Origin: Mucilaginibacter sp. | GTDB taxonomy: Bacteria; Bacteroidota; Bacteroidia; Sphingobacteriales; Sphingobacteriaceae | Assembly (NCBI GenBank): GCA_028288085.1 | Contig: JAQBOK010000225.1 | Location: forward strand, 1 to 45,678 | Length of the DNA stretch: 45,678 bases | Direction: 5' to 3' | Part shown: positions 1 to 9,700 of the stretch, piece after piece | Position numbering within the stretch: the first letter of the stretch is position 1 | Layout of the letters: the number at the start of each line of letters is the position of its first letter | Notes under the pieces: generated by a model | Databases searched by the model: none | What the model saw: the letters and a program-made list of their open reading frames with translations, nothing else | Told to the model about the DNA's origin: nothing | Made by a program: the position numbers and the translations under genes

Positions 1-2427
1 AATACAGGCACAATTAAACAAACTAATACTGGTGCCATTAAATTTACAAATGCGTTTAATAATTCGGGCGCTGCATCTTTATTGTCACAAACTGGTGCAG
101 GTATTATTACCTTTAGCAGCAGTTTAACAAACGGTGGTAACATAACCCAATCAGGAGCAGGACCTATCGGTGCTACTACAGTTGCTACTACCTTTATCAA
201 CAATGGCACTTTCACCCAAACATTGGGTGCCTACACTGTTTCAGGTGCAGTAACCAATTCAGGGGCTTTAAATTTGGGCACTGCCAATTTCACCATGGTA
301 TCTAATTATACCAACAACTTCACCGGCACTTTCACCCAAAGTGCAACCGGCACAGCATTTTTCACAGGCGGGCTTGCGCAAAACCTACAGGGTGGGGCTA
401 ATGGCACGCAGTTCAGCAATGTAACTTTTAGCGGCGCGGGTCTAAAAAGTATGACAGTGGGTAATTTTTCAGTTGCCAGTACTGGTATACTAACAATGAG
501 TGGTAACAGCACACTTGCAGCAGGGGGCTTTTTGACCTTAAATTCAGATGCCAACAGTTCGGCCACCGTAGCTCAATTAACGGGTACAGCTGCAATTACC
601 GGCAATGTAAATGTACAGCGGTTTATAACCGGTGGAGCTGGTTACAGGGGCTACAGGCTAATGTCATCCCCTGTAAATTTTGGCACTACTGATGCCTCCG
701 GTAATAAAATTTACAGTATAAATTATCTAAAACTCGGAACGTTTCTTACCGGTACTACAGGAAACGGTTTTGACCAACCGGGCAATCCAACATTATATTT
801 ATACCGTGAAAATTTGCCTCCGTCAAATGCGTCCTTTACGGGTGGTAATTACAGGGGTATCTCCGATTTAAACGCATCGCCCAGCTATACAATAGATATT
901 GATGGGACAGGGTTTAACATCCCCGTTGGGAATGGTTATTTGATGTTTTTCAGGGGTGGGAGAACTACTGTGAACCCTTTTGTAACTACTACTGTTCCAG
1001 ATCCGGCAACATTATCTGCTACCGGTTTATTAAACCAAGGACCTATAACAGTAAGAGATTGGTACACGCCAGGCACCGCTGGATTAGGATATACAACTAT
1101 TTCAGGTGATGCTACCATAGAGGGTTTTAATTTAGTGGGTAACCCTTACGCAAGTACGATCGACCTCGGAAGCTACACAACCGGGGGGCTCGCAATGACT
1201 AATTTGTCAATTTACGTTTATGAACTTAACCCTACAACCAAAAATTATGATATATACACGCTGGATGGCAGTGTTCCCCCCGCACACAGCGCTTCGAGGT
1301 ATATTGTAAGCGGACAAGGCTTTTTTGTGCTCGCTACAGGTACAGGAGCTGCGTTAACTTTTAATGAAAAGGCAAAAGTAAATAATCAAAATACGGGCAC
1401 TTTTTTATTAATGGGGAAACCTGCCGACCTTGTTTCCAACATCCAATACCTACACCTGCAACTCGCTAAAGATTCCATTAACACAGATGATATGTTTGTA
1501 GGTTTTAATGACAAAACAAAACCTGGATTTGACGTAAAAGAGGACGCCCTTTACAGAATAGGAACTGGCGCAGTAAGTTTAGCCAGTTTTTCGAGCGATA
1601 ACAGGGTACTGGCCATTAACAAACAACCATTAAATCCTAAGGGCCAAACCATTCCCTTAAAGGTAGGCGCCTCTACAGACGGTACCTATAGTTTAAATAT
1701 GAAAACCATAGTTGGCATACCACAGCTTTTGGATGTATGGCTGATGGATAATTTCAAAAAGGATTCGGTTAATATGCGTACAACCAAAACCTACAGCTTT
1801 ACTATTACCAAAAGCGATACCAATACGTATGGCTCTAAGCGCTTTAGCCTGGTTACGCGCCAGAACCTTGCACTTGCCTATAAACTAATTAGCTTTACTG
1901 CTGATAAGGTTGACAAAAAACCACAGGTTGAAATAGTTTGGACAACACAAAACGAGCAAAACTACGTCAACTTTACTGTAGAACGCAGCACCGATAATGG
2001 TAAAACGTTTGAAGTTACAGGCAGCGTTAGTTCAAGCGGATTGGGCACCTACAGCCTGGTGGATAAGAACCCTGTAAATGGCGATAACCAGTACCGTTTA
2101 AAACAGGAAGATTATAGTAACACCATTAGCTACTCCAATGTAGTGAATGTAGAATACTCTGATAAAACCAACATTATTGCTAAAATATGTGTGTTTCCAA
2201 ACCCTGCCACAAATAACATCAGCTTAACTATTAATCCAAAATCAGACAAGTTTGCCTACCACGTAAGGGTTACCAACAGCACCGGAATGATTGTTAGACA
2301 GGCTACCATTACACAACCCATCTGGAAGGATAATGTAAGCAACCTGCTTACCGGCACCTACCTGGTACAGGTAGTTGATAGTAAGGATAACAGTGTGATT
2401 GGACAAACTAAGTTTGTGAAGTTATAA
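1..2427 (+). CDS. Large secreted T9SS-sorted protein, first of four paralogues (5' partial)
   Basis: The reading frame is open from base 1, so the gene starts upstream of the window; an internal TTG at 82 is not the true start. The visible N-terminal part is Gly/Thr/Asn/Ser-rich with short repeats of the type SGxVTNSGxLxLGT, as in beta-solenoid surface proteins. It is followed by a conserved roughly 600-residue half shared with the next three genes (motifs VQRFITGG, YRGYRL, LYLYREN, FNLVGNPYAS, SGQGFFV, WTTQNEQNY, FTVERSTDNGKTFEV, YRLKQED). The last 85 or so residues are a T9SS type A sorting domain: the VFPNPATNNI motif, then a G-T-Y-x-V-x-V strand, ending KFVKL. The protein should cross the outer membrane by type IX secretion and have the sorting domain removed. 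Its actual activity (adhesin, matrix or other) cannot be told from the sequence. Confidence 0.85.
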   Translation, partial: NTGTIKQTNTGAIKFTNAFNNSGAASLLSQTGAGIITFSSSLTNGGNITQSGAGPIGATTVATTFINNGTFTQTLGAYTVSGAVTNSGALNLGTANFTMVSNYTNNFTGTFTQSATGTAFFTGGLAQNLQGGANGTQFSNVTFSGAGLKSMTVGNFSVASTGILTMSGNSTLAAGGFLTLNSDANSSATVAQLTGTAAITGNVNVQRFITGGAGYRGYRLMSSPVNFGTTDASGNKIYSINYLKLGTFLTGTTGNGFDQPGNPTLYLYRENLPPSNASFTGGNYRGISDLNASPSYTIDIDGTGFNIPVGNGYLMFFRGGRTTVNPFVTTTVPDPATLSATGLLNQGPITVRDWYTPGTAGLGYTTISGDATIEGFNLVGNPYASTIDLGSYTTGGLAMTNLSIYVYELNPTTKNYDIYTLDGSVPPAHSASRYIVSGQGFFVLATGTGAALTFNEKAKVNNQNTGTFLLMGKPADLVSNIQYLHLQLAKDSINTDDMFVGFNDKTKPGFDVKEDALYRIGTGAVSLASFSSDNRVLAINKQPLNPKGQTIPLKVGASTDGTYSLNMKTIVGIPQLLDVWLMDNFKKDSVNMRTTKTYSFTITKSDTNTYGSKRFSLVTRQNLALAYKLISFTADKVDKKPQVEIVWTTQNEQNYVNFTVERSTDNGKTFEVTGSVSSSGLGTYSLVDKNPVNGDNQYRLKQEDYSNTISYSNVVNVEYSDKTNIIAKICVFPNPATNNISLTINPKSDKFAYHVRVTNSTGMIVRQATITQPIWKDNVSNLLTGTYLVQVVDSKDNSVIGQTKFVKL

Positions 2428-2428
2428 G

Positions 2429-2763
2429 ATTGTTTGAACCGATGATTTATTTGATGAGGTGATCAGGGAAATCGCGTTTAAAATTTTATAGCCGCTTTCC
2501 CATCAGCCTGGGTGAGTTCGAAAGTTAAAAAAGTGGACGTTATGCCGAATTTATTTCGGCTTCTCACAGGATATTCACACCTGCCAGGTCTCCGACTTGT
2601 CCTATTGCAAACTTTTCCCGTGCTTACTTGCATGTGGGATGCCGAAATAAATTCGGCATGACGTGATGTTTTTTAAAAGCGATTTCTGTGATAAGGTGAT
2701 GGCGCTGAGTATGCTTTATTCCGGCTAAACCAGGGAATCAAATAAATCAGCGGTGCTGACAAT
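2429..2763. repeat. Nested inverted-repeat element (MITE/REP-like), 335 bp
   Basis: This element starts one base after the stop codon of the preceding gene. It has three nested pairs of arms. The outer arms are 2429-2455 and 2737-2763: 17 of 18 bases match between 2438-2455 and 2737-2754, and an ATTGT/ACAAT end pair lies outside them. The middle arms are 2468-2483 and 2671-2686 (one mismatch). The inner arms are 2537-2568 and 2633-2664 (32 nt, about 4 mismatches). Each inner arm is itself a small hairpin (GCCGAA/TTCGGC stem, 5-nt loop), as in paired REP sequences. No ORF of note lies within it. I infer a non-autonomous palindromic mobile element or a dispersed REP-type element. It could also act as a transcription terminator. 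No clear target-site duplication was identified. Confidence 0.7.
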
Positions 2764-3086
2764 TACCTTTCTTCAAAATCACCCATCCCATTTTCGAAAC
2801 GGACTGAATCTTTTTCGGCAAAAAGCGCAGGCAACTGTTTAAAGGTCGCCAAAAAAAACAAAAACCGCATTTTTAGTTTAACCACAGGGCAACTATTCCA
2901 TTATGTCATCATTAATATTATTTCTTATTAATATAATTTATAATTATAAATCCAATATGTGTCCCAATAATTAACCATTCGTTAATTTAATAAAATCATA
3001 AGTTATTGAAACTTAAGCTGTTATGAATTCGTAAAAAGGACGGTAAAGAAATTTATGGTTTAAACGACCATTCATGAGTGATCACG
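2764..3086. other. AT-rich non-coding leader before second paralogue
   Basis: About 320 bp without a credible ORF. It includes a strongly AT-rich tract around 2900-3000 that probably carries the promoter of the next gene, but no clear TAnnTTTG box with a suitable -33 element was found. Confidence 0.4.
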
Positions 3087-6000
3087 ATGAACAACAAAAT
3101 ATTGAAAACATCTATTAAATATAGTTTAGTATTTGTACTCCTATTAGTATTTGCTACACCGGGTTTATGTTCAACCTTTGATTGGGTTGGAAACACAGCA
3201 ACATGGAGCACAGGCAACAATTGGAAAGTGGGAGGCACTACACAGGCTGCTCCCCCAACCGCCGCAGATGATGTAAGAATTGGCGTTAATGGCTTTACCA
3301 ACCAGCCAACAGTTACCGGTACTACAACGGTTAAGTCGATAACATTTGGCGACAATAACGGCACCGCCATGACATTGACCGTTAATACCGGGATTACCCT
3401 TACGGTTACCACCAGCATTATACAAAATCATAACAATTCCAATAATGGCATAACCACAACTATAACAGGAGCAGGAACAGCCACAATAATATGTGCCTCA
3501 TTTACCGTAGGCGATGGCACAGCACCACCTGTACCAAATGGCGACGCCCTTTTTGGTGGTAATTTGCCAACTAATAACGCTACCATTATCAATTGCAGCA
3601 TCCCAACTTTAACTATAAATGGCAACCTTACTTTACATAGTACAAGTTCGGCATTAGCAACCTGGACTGTCTTTTTTTTCTCTGTGGCTACAAATTATTC
3701 TGTTAATAATCCTCAATTTAATTTAAACTCGGGTACTGTCACAGCTAATAATATTATAACCACAAACTCAGCTTATGTAAGCAAGAATGATGGAACTTAC
3801 AATGTTTTTAATACTTGCGCTTATAAAATGGACATTGGCGCAACCGCAAACACTTTAAAACTACTGGGGGCCACACCACTAACCGTGGCCACCGGCGGTA
3901 CAGTTGATTTTGTAAGTGGCGGTACAGTAGCTGTTAGTACGGTAAATTACGCGGCCACAGGCGGAACCCAAACTATTTATACCAGCGCAAATGCAGCTTT
4001 AAACAATACCCCCACTGTTTACCCCAATTTAACCTTAAGCGGTGCGGGTGCAAAAACGGCAGATGGTAGCTTGTTAACCATAGGCGGCAGCTGGAACACC
4101 AGTGGCGGGGCTGTAAATTTAAACACTAATTCGCCTGACGTTACCGTAGCAGGCAGCTGGACCAATTCCGCTACCATTACACAGGGCAGCGGAGATATTT
4201 CTATAACGGGCGCTGTAACTAATTCTGCTGGCGGTACCTTAACCCTGGGCACCGGCGACTTAACTATAAGTGGCAGCTATACTAATAACGGAACATATAC
4301 TGCAAGTACGGGCAATACTATATTTGATGGCGCATCACCTACTTTAATTGACGGCGGATTGGGCACTATGTTTAATAAGGTGAGTTTTAGTGGCAGCGGC
4401 ACGGCCCTTTTAAGTTCGGGCAATTTTTCGGTATCAAGCGCCGGTGTATTAACAATGGCCAATACAAATATTTTAAATGCAAACGGCCATCTGACATTAA
4501 ATTCTGCGGCTGCAAGCTCGGCAACCATTGCCACTATACCGGCAACCTGTAGTATTACGGGTAGTGTAAGCGTACAGCGGTATCTTACCGGTGGTACTTT
4601 AACCTATCGCGGATACCGGTTTTTATCATCGCCGGTAAATGCAGGCGGTGGTGTTTACAGTATAAATTATCTCAAAAACTCCACATTCCTAACTGGCACA
4701 ACCGGTGCGGCTGGTGGCTTTGATCAGGGTGTTAACCCTACACTTTATTTATATCGTGATAATCTGACCCCAGCTTATACCACATTTTTAAACAGCAATT
4801 TTATTGGGATAAGTAATATTACAACAGCGCCAACTTATTCTATGAATGACGCTACTTACACCACAATCACTATTCCAGAAGGCAATGGGTTTTTATGCTT
4901 TTTTAGGGGATCAAGGGCCACTGTTAATCCATATTTAACTAATACTATCCCGATTGCAGCAACTTTAACAGCCACCGGGACATTAAACCAGGGACTAATA
5001 ACTGTAAAAGATTGGTTTATTGGCACTCCAAACTTGAGTTACACGGCGGCCTCCCCTGTTGCAGTAAGGGGATTTAATTTGGTGGGCAACCCCTATGCCA
5101 GCTCTATTGATTGGGATAACCTCGGTACCAGCATCACCAGTACAAGTCTTTCGCCATTTATATACATACTTAACCCTACGAGTAAAAACTATCGTATATA
5201 CCAGTCGGGTCACGGAGGTATTGCCACAGATGGCACAACATCAAGTAACATTATCCCCAGCGGACAGGGCTTTTTTGTTGTGGCCACCGCTGCGAGCCCA
5301 GCTTTAGTTTTTACCGAATTGGCCAAAACAACTTTGCAACCACCCACCCTTAATATATACATGGGAACGCCGGTGGATTATGCCAATAATCAATACATTC
5401 GTGTGCAATTGGCTAAAGATTCTGTTAATTCAGATGATATGCTTATCCGCTTCAGCAATAATGCCAGTGCAGCTTATAATGCCAGTGTTGATGCTCCTTA
5501 TAAACAAGGCTTTGGCGAGGTAAGCCTGGCCAGTTTGTCAAGCGATCATATTCCGCTGGCTATCAGCATGCAGCCTTTGCCTAAAGTCAGCGAGTCAATT
5601 AGACTGTCGGTTAGCACCACTGATGATGGCGCCTATTCCCTAAGTATGAAAACACTGATAGGCATACCGCAGCTTTTTGATATCTGGCTCATGGATGCTT
5701 ACAAAAAGGATTCACTGGATATGCGCCATAATACCACTTACGCTTTTAATGTGCTCAAAGGTGATACCAATTCTTTTGGTTCTAAACGGTTTAGCCTGGT
5801 TTTACGCCAAAACCCTGCTTACGCTTACCATTTGCTTAATTTTACGGCTGCCAAAGCGGCAACAGCTTCAGCTTCCGGCCGCCAGGTGCAAGTGGTTTGG
5901 ACAACCGAGAATGAGCAAAACTATACCAACTTTACGGTGGAACGCAGCACCGACGGCGGCAAAACTTTCGACGTTATTGGCGGAGTTACCGCCAGTGCAT

Positions 6001-6395
6001 TGGGAACTTACAGCCTGATGGACAAGAATCCTGCCGGCGGACAAAACCTTTATCGCCTTAAACAGGAGGACATTAATAATACCATCAGCTACTCAGCCAT
6101 TATCCCGGTGGAATATGCCAGGCCGGGCGACAACCTGGCAAAAAACGGACTCAACATTTTCCCCAACCCCGCAAGCAGCACCATTAACCTGGCTATTGCT
6201 ACCGACGCTAACAGCCCTGCTTCTTACAATATTCTGATCACCAACAGTTCGGGTTTGGTGATCAAACAGGCTACTTCGGCGCAGCCTACCTGGCAAACCA
6301 GTGTAAGCAACTTATTGCCCGGTACCTATATTGTTAAAGTGCTTAACACCAGGGACCAAACGCTTATCGGAAATACCAAGTTTGTAAAGCTTTAA
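3087..6395 (+). CDS. Large secreted T9SS-sorted protein, second paralogue
   Basis: I chose the ATG at 3087 over the in-frame GTG at 3078 because it gives a clean Sec signal peptide: MNNKILK, a hydrophobic core (YSLVFVLLLVFATPGLC), then cleavage before STFDWVGN. An N-terminal module of about 70 residues (DWVGNTATWSTGNNW ... QPTVTG ... VKSITFGD) resembles W-rich modules of bacterial surface proteins. It is followed by Gly/Thr/Asn-rich repeats (GSWNTSGGAVNL, GSWTNSATITQ, GAVTNSAGGTL, GSYTNNGTYT) that look like rungs of a beta-solenoid. The C-terminal half is the family-conserved region (VQRYLTGG, LYLYRDN, FNLVGNPYASS, SGQGFFV, MDAYKKDSLDMRHN), ending in a type A sorting domain with IFPNPASSTINL and a terminal KFVKL. 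It is about 1100 residues long and predicted to be secreted by T9SS. Its substrate or ligand is unknown. Confidence 0.85.
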   Translation: MNNKILKTSIKYSLVFVLLLVFATPGLCSTFDWVGNTATWSTGNNWKVGGTTQAAPPTAADDVRIGVNGFTNQPTVTGTTTVKSITFGDNNGTAMTLTVNTGITLTVTTSIIQNHNNSNNGITTTITGAGTATIICASFTVGDGTAPPVPNGDALFGGNLPTNNATIINCSIPTLTINGNLTLHSTSSALATWTVFFFSVATNYSVNNPQFNLNSGTVTANNIITTNSAYVSKNDGTYNVFNTCAYKMDIGATANTLKLLGATPLTVATGGTVDFVSGGTVAVSTVNYAATGGTQTIYTSANAALNNTPTVYPNLTLSGAGAKTADGSLLTIGGSWNTSGGAVNLNTNSPDVTVAGSWTNSATITQGSGDISITGAVTNSAGGTLTLGTGDLTISGSYTNNGTYTASTGNTIFDGASPTLIDGGLGTMFNKVSFSGSGTALLSSGNFSVSSAGVLTMANTNILNANGHLTLNSAAASSATIATIPATCSITGSVSVQRYLTGGTLTYRGYRFLSSPVNAGGGVYSINYLKNSTFLTGTTGAAGGFDQGVNPTLYLYRDNLTPAYTTFLNSNFIGISNITTAPTYSMNDATYTTITIPEGNGFLCFFRGSRATVNPYLTNTIPIAATLTATGTLNQGLITVKDWFIGTPNLSYTAASPVAVRGFNLVGNPYASSIDWDNLGTSITSTSLSPFIYILNPTSKNYRIYQSGHGGIATDGTTSSNIIPSGQGFFVVATAASPALVFTELAKTTLQPPTLNIYMGTPVDYANNQYIRVQLAKDSVNSDDMLIRFSNNASAAYNASVDAPYKQGFGEVSLASLSSDHIPLAISMQPLPKVSESIRLSVSTTDDGAYSLSMKTLIGIPQLFDIWLMDAYKKDSLDMRHNTTYAFNVLKGDTNSFGSKRFSLVLRQNPAYAYHLLNFTAAKAATASASGRQVQVVWTTENEQNYTNFTVERSTDGGKTFDVIGGVTASALGTYSLMDKNPAGGQNLYRLKQEDINNTISYSAIIPVEYARPGDNLAKNGLNIFPNPASSTINLAIATDANSPASYNILITNSSGLVIKQATSAQPTWQTSVSNLLPGTYIVKVLNTRDQTLIGNTKFVKL

Positions 6396-6763
6396 GCCCT
6401 TCACCCTCCGCGGAAGGATGGCGTTGAAAGCAGATCTTTAACGTTATTTTCTATGTAACCGTACCAATAATGCCCCTATTGTTTCACTTACTTATCAACA
6501 TATTAACATTTGTCACAAATACATTAAAAAAACCCCAAAACGCTTTTTTGCCTATTAAGAAATATCAAAATTTAAAATATTAACTAAAAATACAATATTA
6601 ACTAATATTACATATATTCATCATATTTGTTAATATACACGAAATACATCCTTGTAATTTAACTACTTACGACTATCTGTAGCTTATTATCAAATACTTC
6701 AAGGCAAAAAAATATCGTAAAAAAATCATTAGTTTCGAATCCAATACTATAAACTATACGATT
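6396..6763. other. Intergenic region, AT-rich leader of third paralogue
   Basis: 368 bp with no credible ORF. A short GC-rich palindromic patch (TCCGCGGA near 6407) follows the preceding stop but lacks a loop and T-tract, so I do not call it a terminator. The rest, roughly 6480-6760, is very AT-rich and presumably holds the promoter and leader of the next gene. A CATATTTG sequence near 6622 is one base off the Bacteroidota -7 consensus. Confidence 0.4.
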
Positions 6764-9700
6764 GTGAAAAGGCTGTTACTGTATTGCGTTATTATACCCG
6801 CTCTATTTCTATCCTCAATAAGCGCCGATGCGCAAGCACCAATTATTACATACACTCCTGCAACAAATGTTCTTTCTGTTGGCGTACCTTTTGCCCTAGG
6901 TCCCGCTAATACCGGTGGAGCAGTACCAGCAACGGTTTATGGTACCGTAAGTACATTTCTTGGTAGTGGCACCGTTGGAAGAGCAAACGGTACAGGTACC
7001 GCAACAACTTTTAATTTACCCCGAAGCATAGCGATTGACGCTGCGGGTAATCACTATATATCTGATGCGGGTAACAACGAGATAAGGCTATCTACCACTG
7101 CAGGTGTAGTAACCCCATTAGCAGGTAGCCCAACCGGGGCAAGCGGTTTAACAAACGCTACCGGCACATCTGCCTTATTTAATGCACCATATGATTTAAC
7201 CACCGATCCGTCAGGGAACTTATATATTGCAGATTTTTCTAATAATGAGATCAGGAAGCTAACGATTGCAACAGGTGCAGTAAGTCTTTTGGCAGGCAGC
7301 CCTTCAGGGGCAAACGGTATGGCAAATAATAATACGGGCAATTTAGCCACATTTGATAACCCGCCGGGCATTGTATATAACCCGGTAGCCGGAGCGCTCT
7401 TTGTAACCGACTTTAACAATAACCAGATCAGAAAAGTTACACTTGCAGGAGCTGTAACGATATTTGCCGGAAGTACTACAGGCGCGTCAGGCACAGGTAC
7501 CGGCACAGGCACCGCTGCAAGATTTAATGGCCCCAATGGGATAGCTGTTGATGCGGCAGGCAATATGTATGTATCTGACCAGAACAATAACGAGATAAAG
7601 AAGATGACTATCGCAGGGGTGGTAACCCCGTTGGCCGGCAGCACTGCGGGCACAGCAGGCACCGCTGATGGAGCCGGTGCAGCAGCCCGCTTTAGTGCGC
7701 CCAGAGGGATCACCGTTGATGCTTCCGGAAATTTATACATTACAGATAGTGGCAACAATACGCTAAGGCTTGTAACCCCGGCCGGGCTTGTAACCACATT
7801 TGCCGGGAGTGGCAACGCGGCTTATACAGACGGCGTTGGTATAGCAGCCGAGTTTAATCAACCCAGGGGACTGGATTTTGACCCCGTTACCGGAAATTTG
7901 TACATAGCGGATTACACCAATAATGTGATCCGGAAAGTTATAACAACAGGCTATTTGATCAACGCGCCGTTGCCAGCGGGTTTAAGCTTTGATAATACTA
8001 CCGGTATTATAACCGGCACACCTACCGGAACATTTGGCTCAACTACCTACACTATTTTCGCGTTCAATGCAACCGGGGGAGCCTCTACAACAATTACTTT
8101 ATCCTGCACCAATCCTACAATTAATAGATGGGATGGGTCAAGCTCTTCTACCTGGTCAACCGCTGCAAATTGGAGCGCAAACCATGCTCCTACTAATACC
8201 GAGACAGCTGAAATTGGTGTTTCCGCATACGTGGGTGCCGCAAACCAACCTACGGTAACTGGCAATATCACCGTAAAAACCATCTTATTCGGGCCGCTTA
8301 ACGCACCCACCTTAACCATAGCTTCGGGTGTAACCTTAACAGTTTTAAGCGGAGTTGCTGTAAAGGCTGCTTCAACAGCAAATATAAATGGGCCGGGTAC
8401 CGTAAATATCACAGGCATTTCAGCAATTGCCGCCACTGGTTCACTAACAGCCAAGTCAAATACGGTTATTACCCTTGCTGCCAACTCTCAGCTAACAAAT
8501 TCGGGAACTTTTACCTTAGCTTCCGATATCAATGGTTCATCATCTATCACCGCTATCCCTGCAACTTCAAGGGTAACCGGTACTATAAGTGTGCAGCGAT
8601 ATATTACAGGGGGCGCTGCAACTTCCCGCGGCTATCGCCTGTTATCATCACCCGTTAATGCGGGCAGCGGTGTTTACAGCATAAATTACCTTAAAAATTC
8701 CACCTTCTTAACCGGCACTACCGGTGCGGGCGGTGGTTTTGACCAGGGTACCAACCCTACCCTATATTTATACCGCGAAAATCTTACACCGGCCTATACC
8801 ACATTTTTAAATAGCAACTATATTGGAATAAGTGATATTAACTCGGCGCCAACTTATTCTATGAATGATGCTACCTATCCAACCACTACCATTCCTGAAG
8901 GCAACGGTTATTTATGTTTTTTCAGGGGATCAAGGTCTACCGCCAGTCCTTATCTTACCAATACAACAGCGCTTAGTACAACTTTAACCGCCACCGGAAC
9001 ATTAAACCAGGGGACAATAGTGGTAAAAGATTGGTTCGTTGGCACTTCAAACTTAAGTTATACACTTGCTTCCCCTTTTGCAGTAAGGGGATTTAATTTG
9101 GTGGGCAACCCTTATGCCAGTTCTATAGACTGGGATAAATTTGGCACCGGTATAACGTCGACCGGTGTTTCGTCAACCATGTATATACTTAATCCGATAA
9201 GCAAAGCCTATCGCTTATATACGGCAGGCAGTGGTGGCGTGGCAACAGACGGCACAACATCAGCCAATATCATCCCCAGCGGCCAGGGCTTTTTTGTGCT
9301 TGCTACAGCTGCAAGTCCCACCCTTACTTTTACAGAAGCCGCCAAAATATCCACTCAGCAAACAAACATCAGCATATACATGGGGCAACCAGCGGATCAG
9401 GTTGTCAATAAACAATATCTGCATTTACAATTAGCAAAAGATTCCATCAGCACAGATGATATCCAGATCAATCTTAGTAATAGTGTTAAAAACCGGCTAT
9501 ATACTCCAACTGTGGATGCCCCTTACAAGCAGGGTTATGGTGCTGTAAACCTTTCAAGCAAGTCAAGTGACAATGTTGACCTATCTATCAATTACATCCC
9601 GCTCCCAAATAAAAGCGAAACAGTGGTACTATCAGTTAACGTAAGTACTGATGGTATATATATGTTAAATCTGAAAAACATTGTTGGCATACCCCAGCTT

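Noticed and set aside
3428..4560. Gly/Thr/Asn-rich repeats in the secreted proteins as a possible CRISPR or satellite array
   Set aside because: The repetition is at protein level with diverged DNA and no equal spacers; it fits beta-solenoid rungs.
6400..6420. GC-rich palindrome after the second secreted gene as a terminator
   Set aside because: TCCGCGGA is a palindrome without room for a loop, and no T-tract follows.
7054..7815. A 253-codon open frame on the - strand
   Set aside because: It lies opposite the NHL repeats of the third secreted protein. Its length follows from the repetitive codon pattern of that gene, and the protein is compositionally odd (Pro/Val/Ala-rich).
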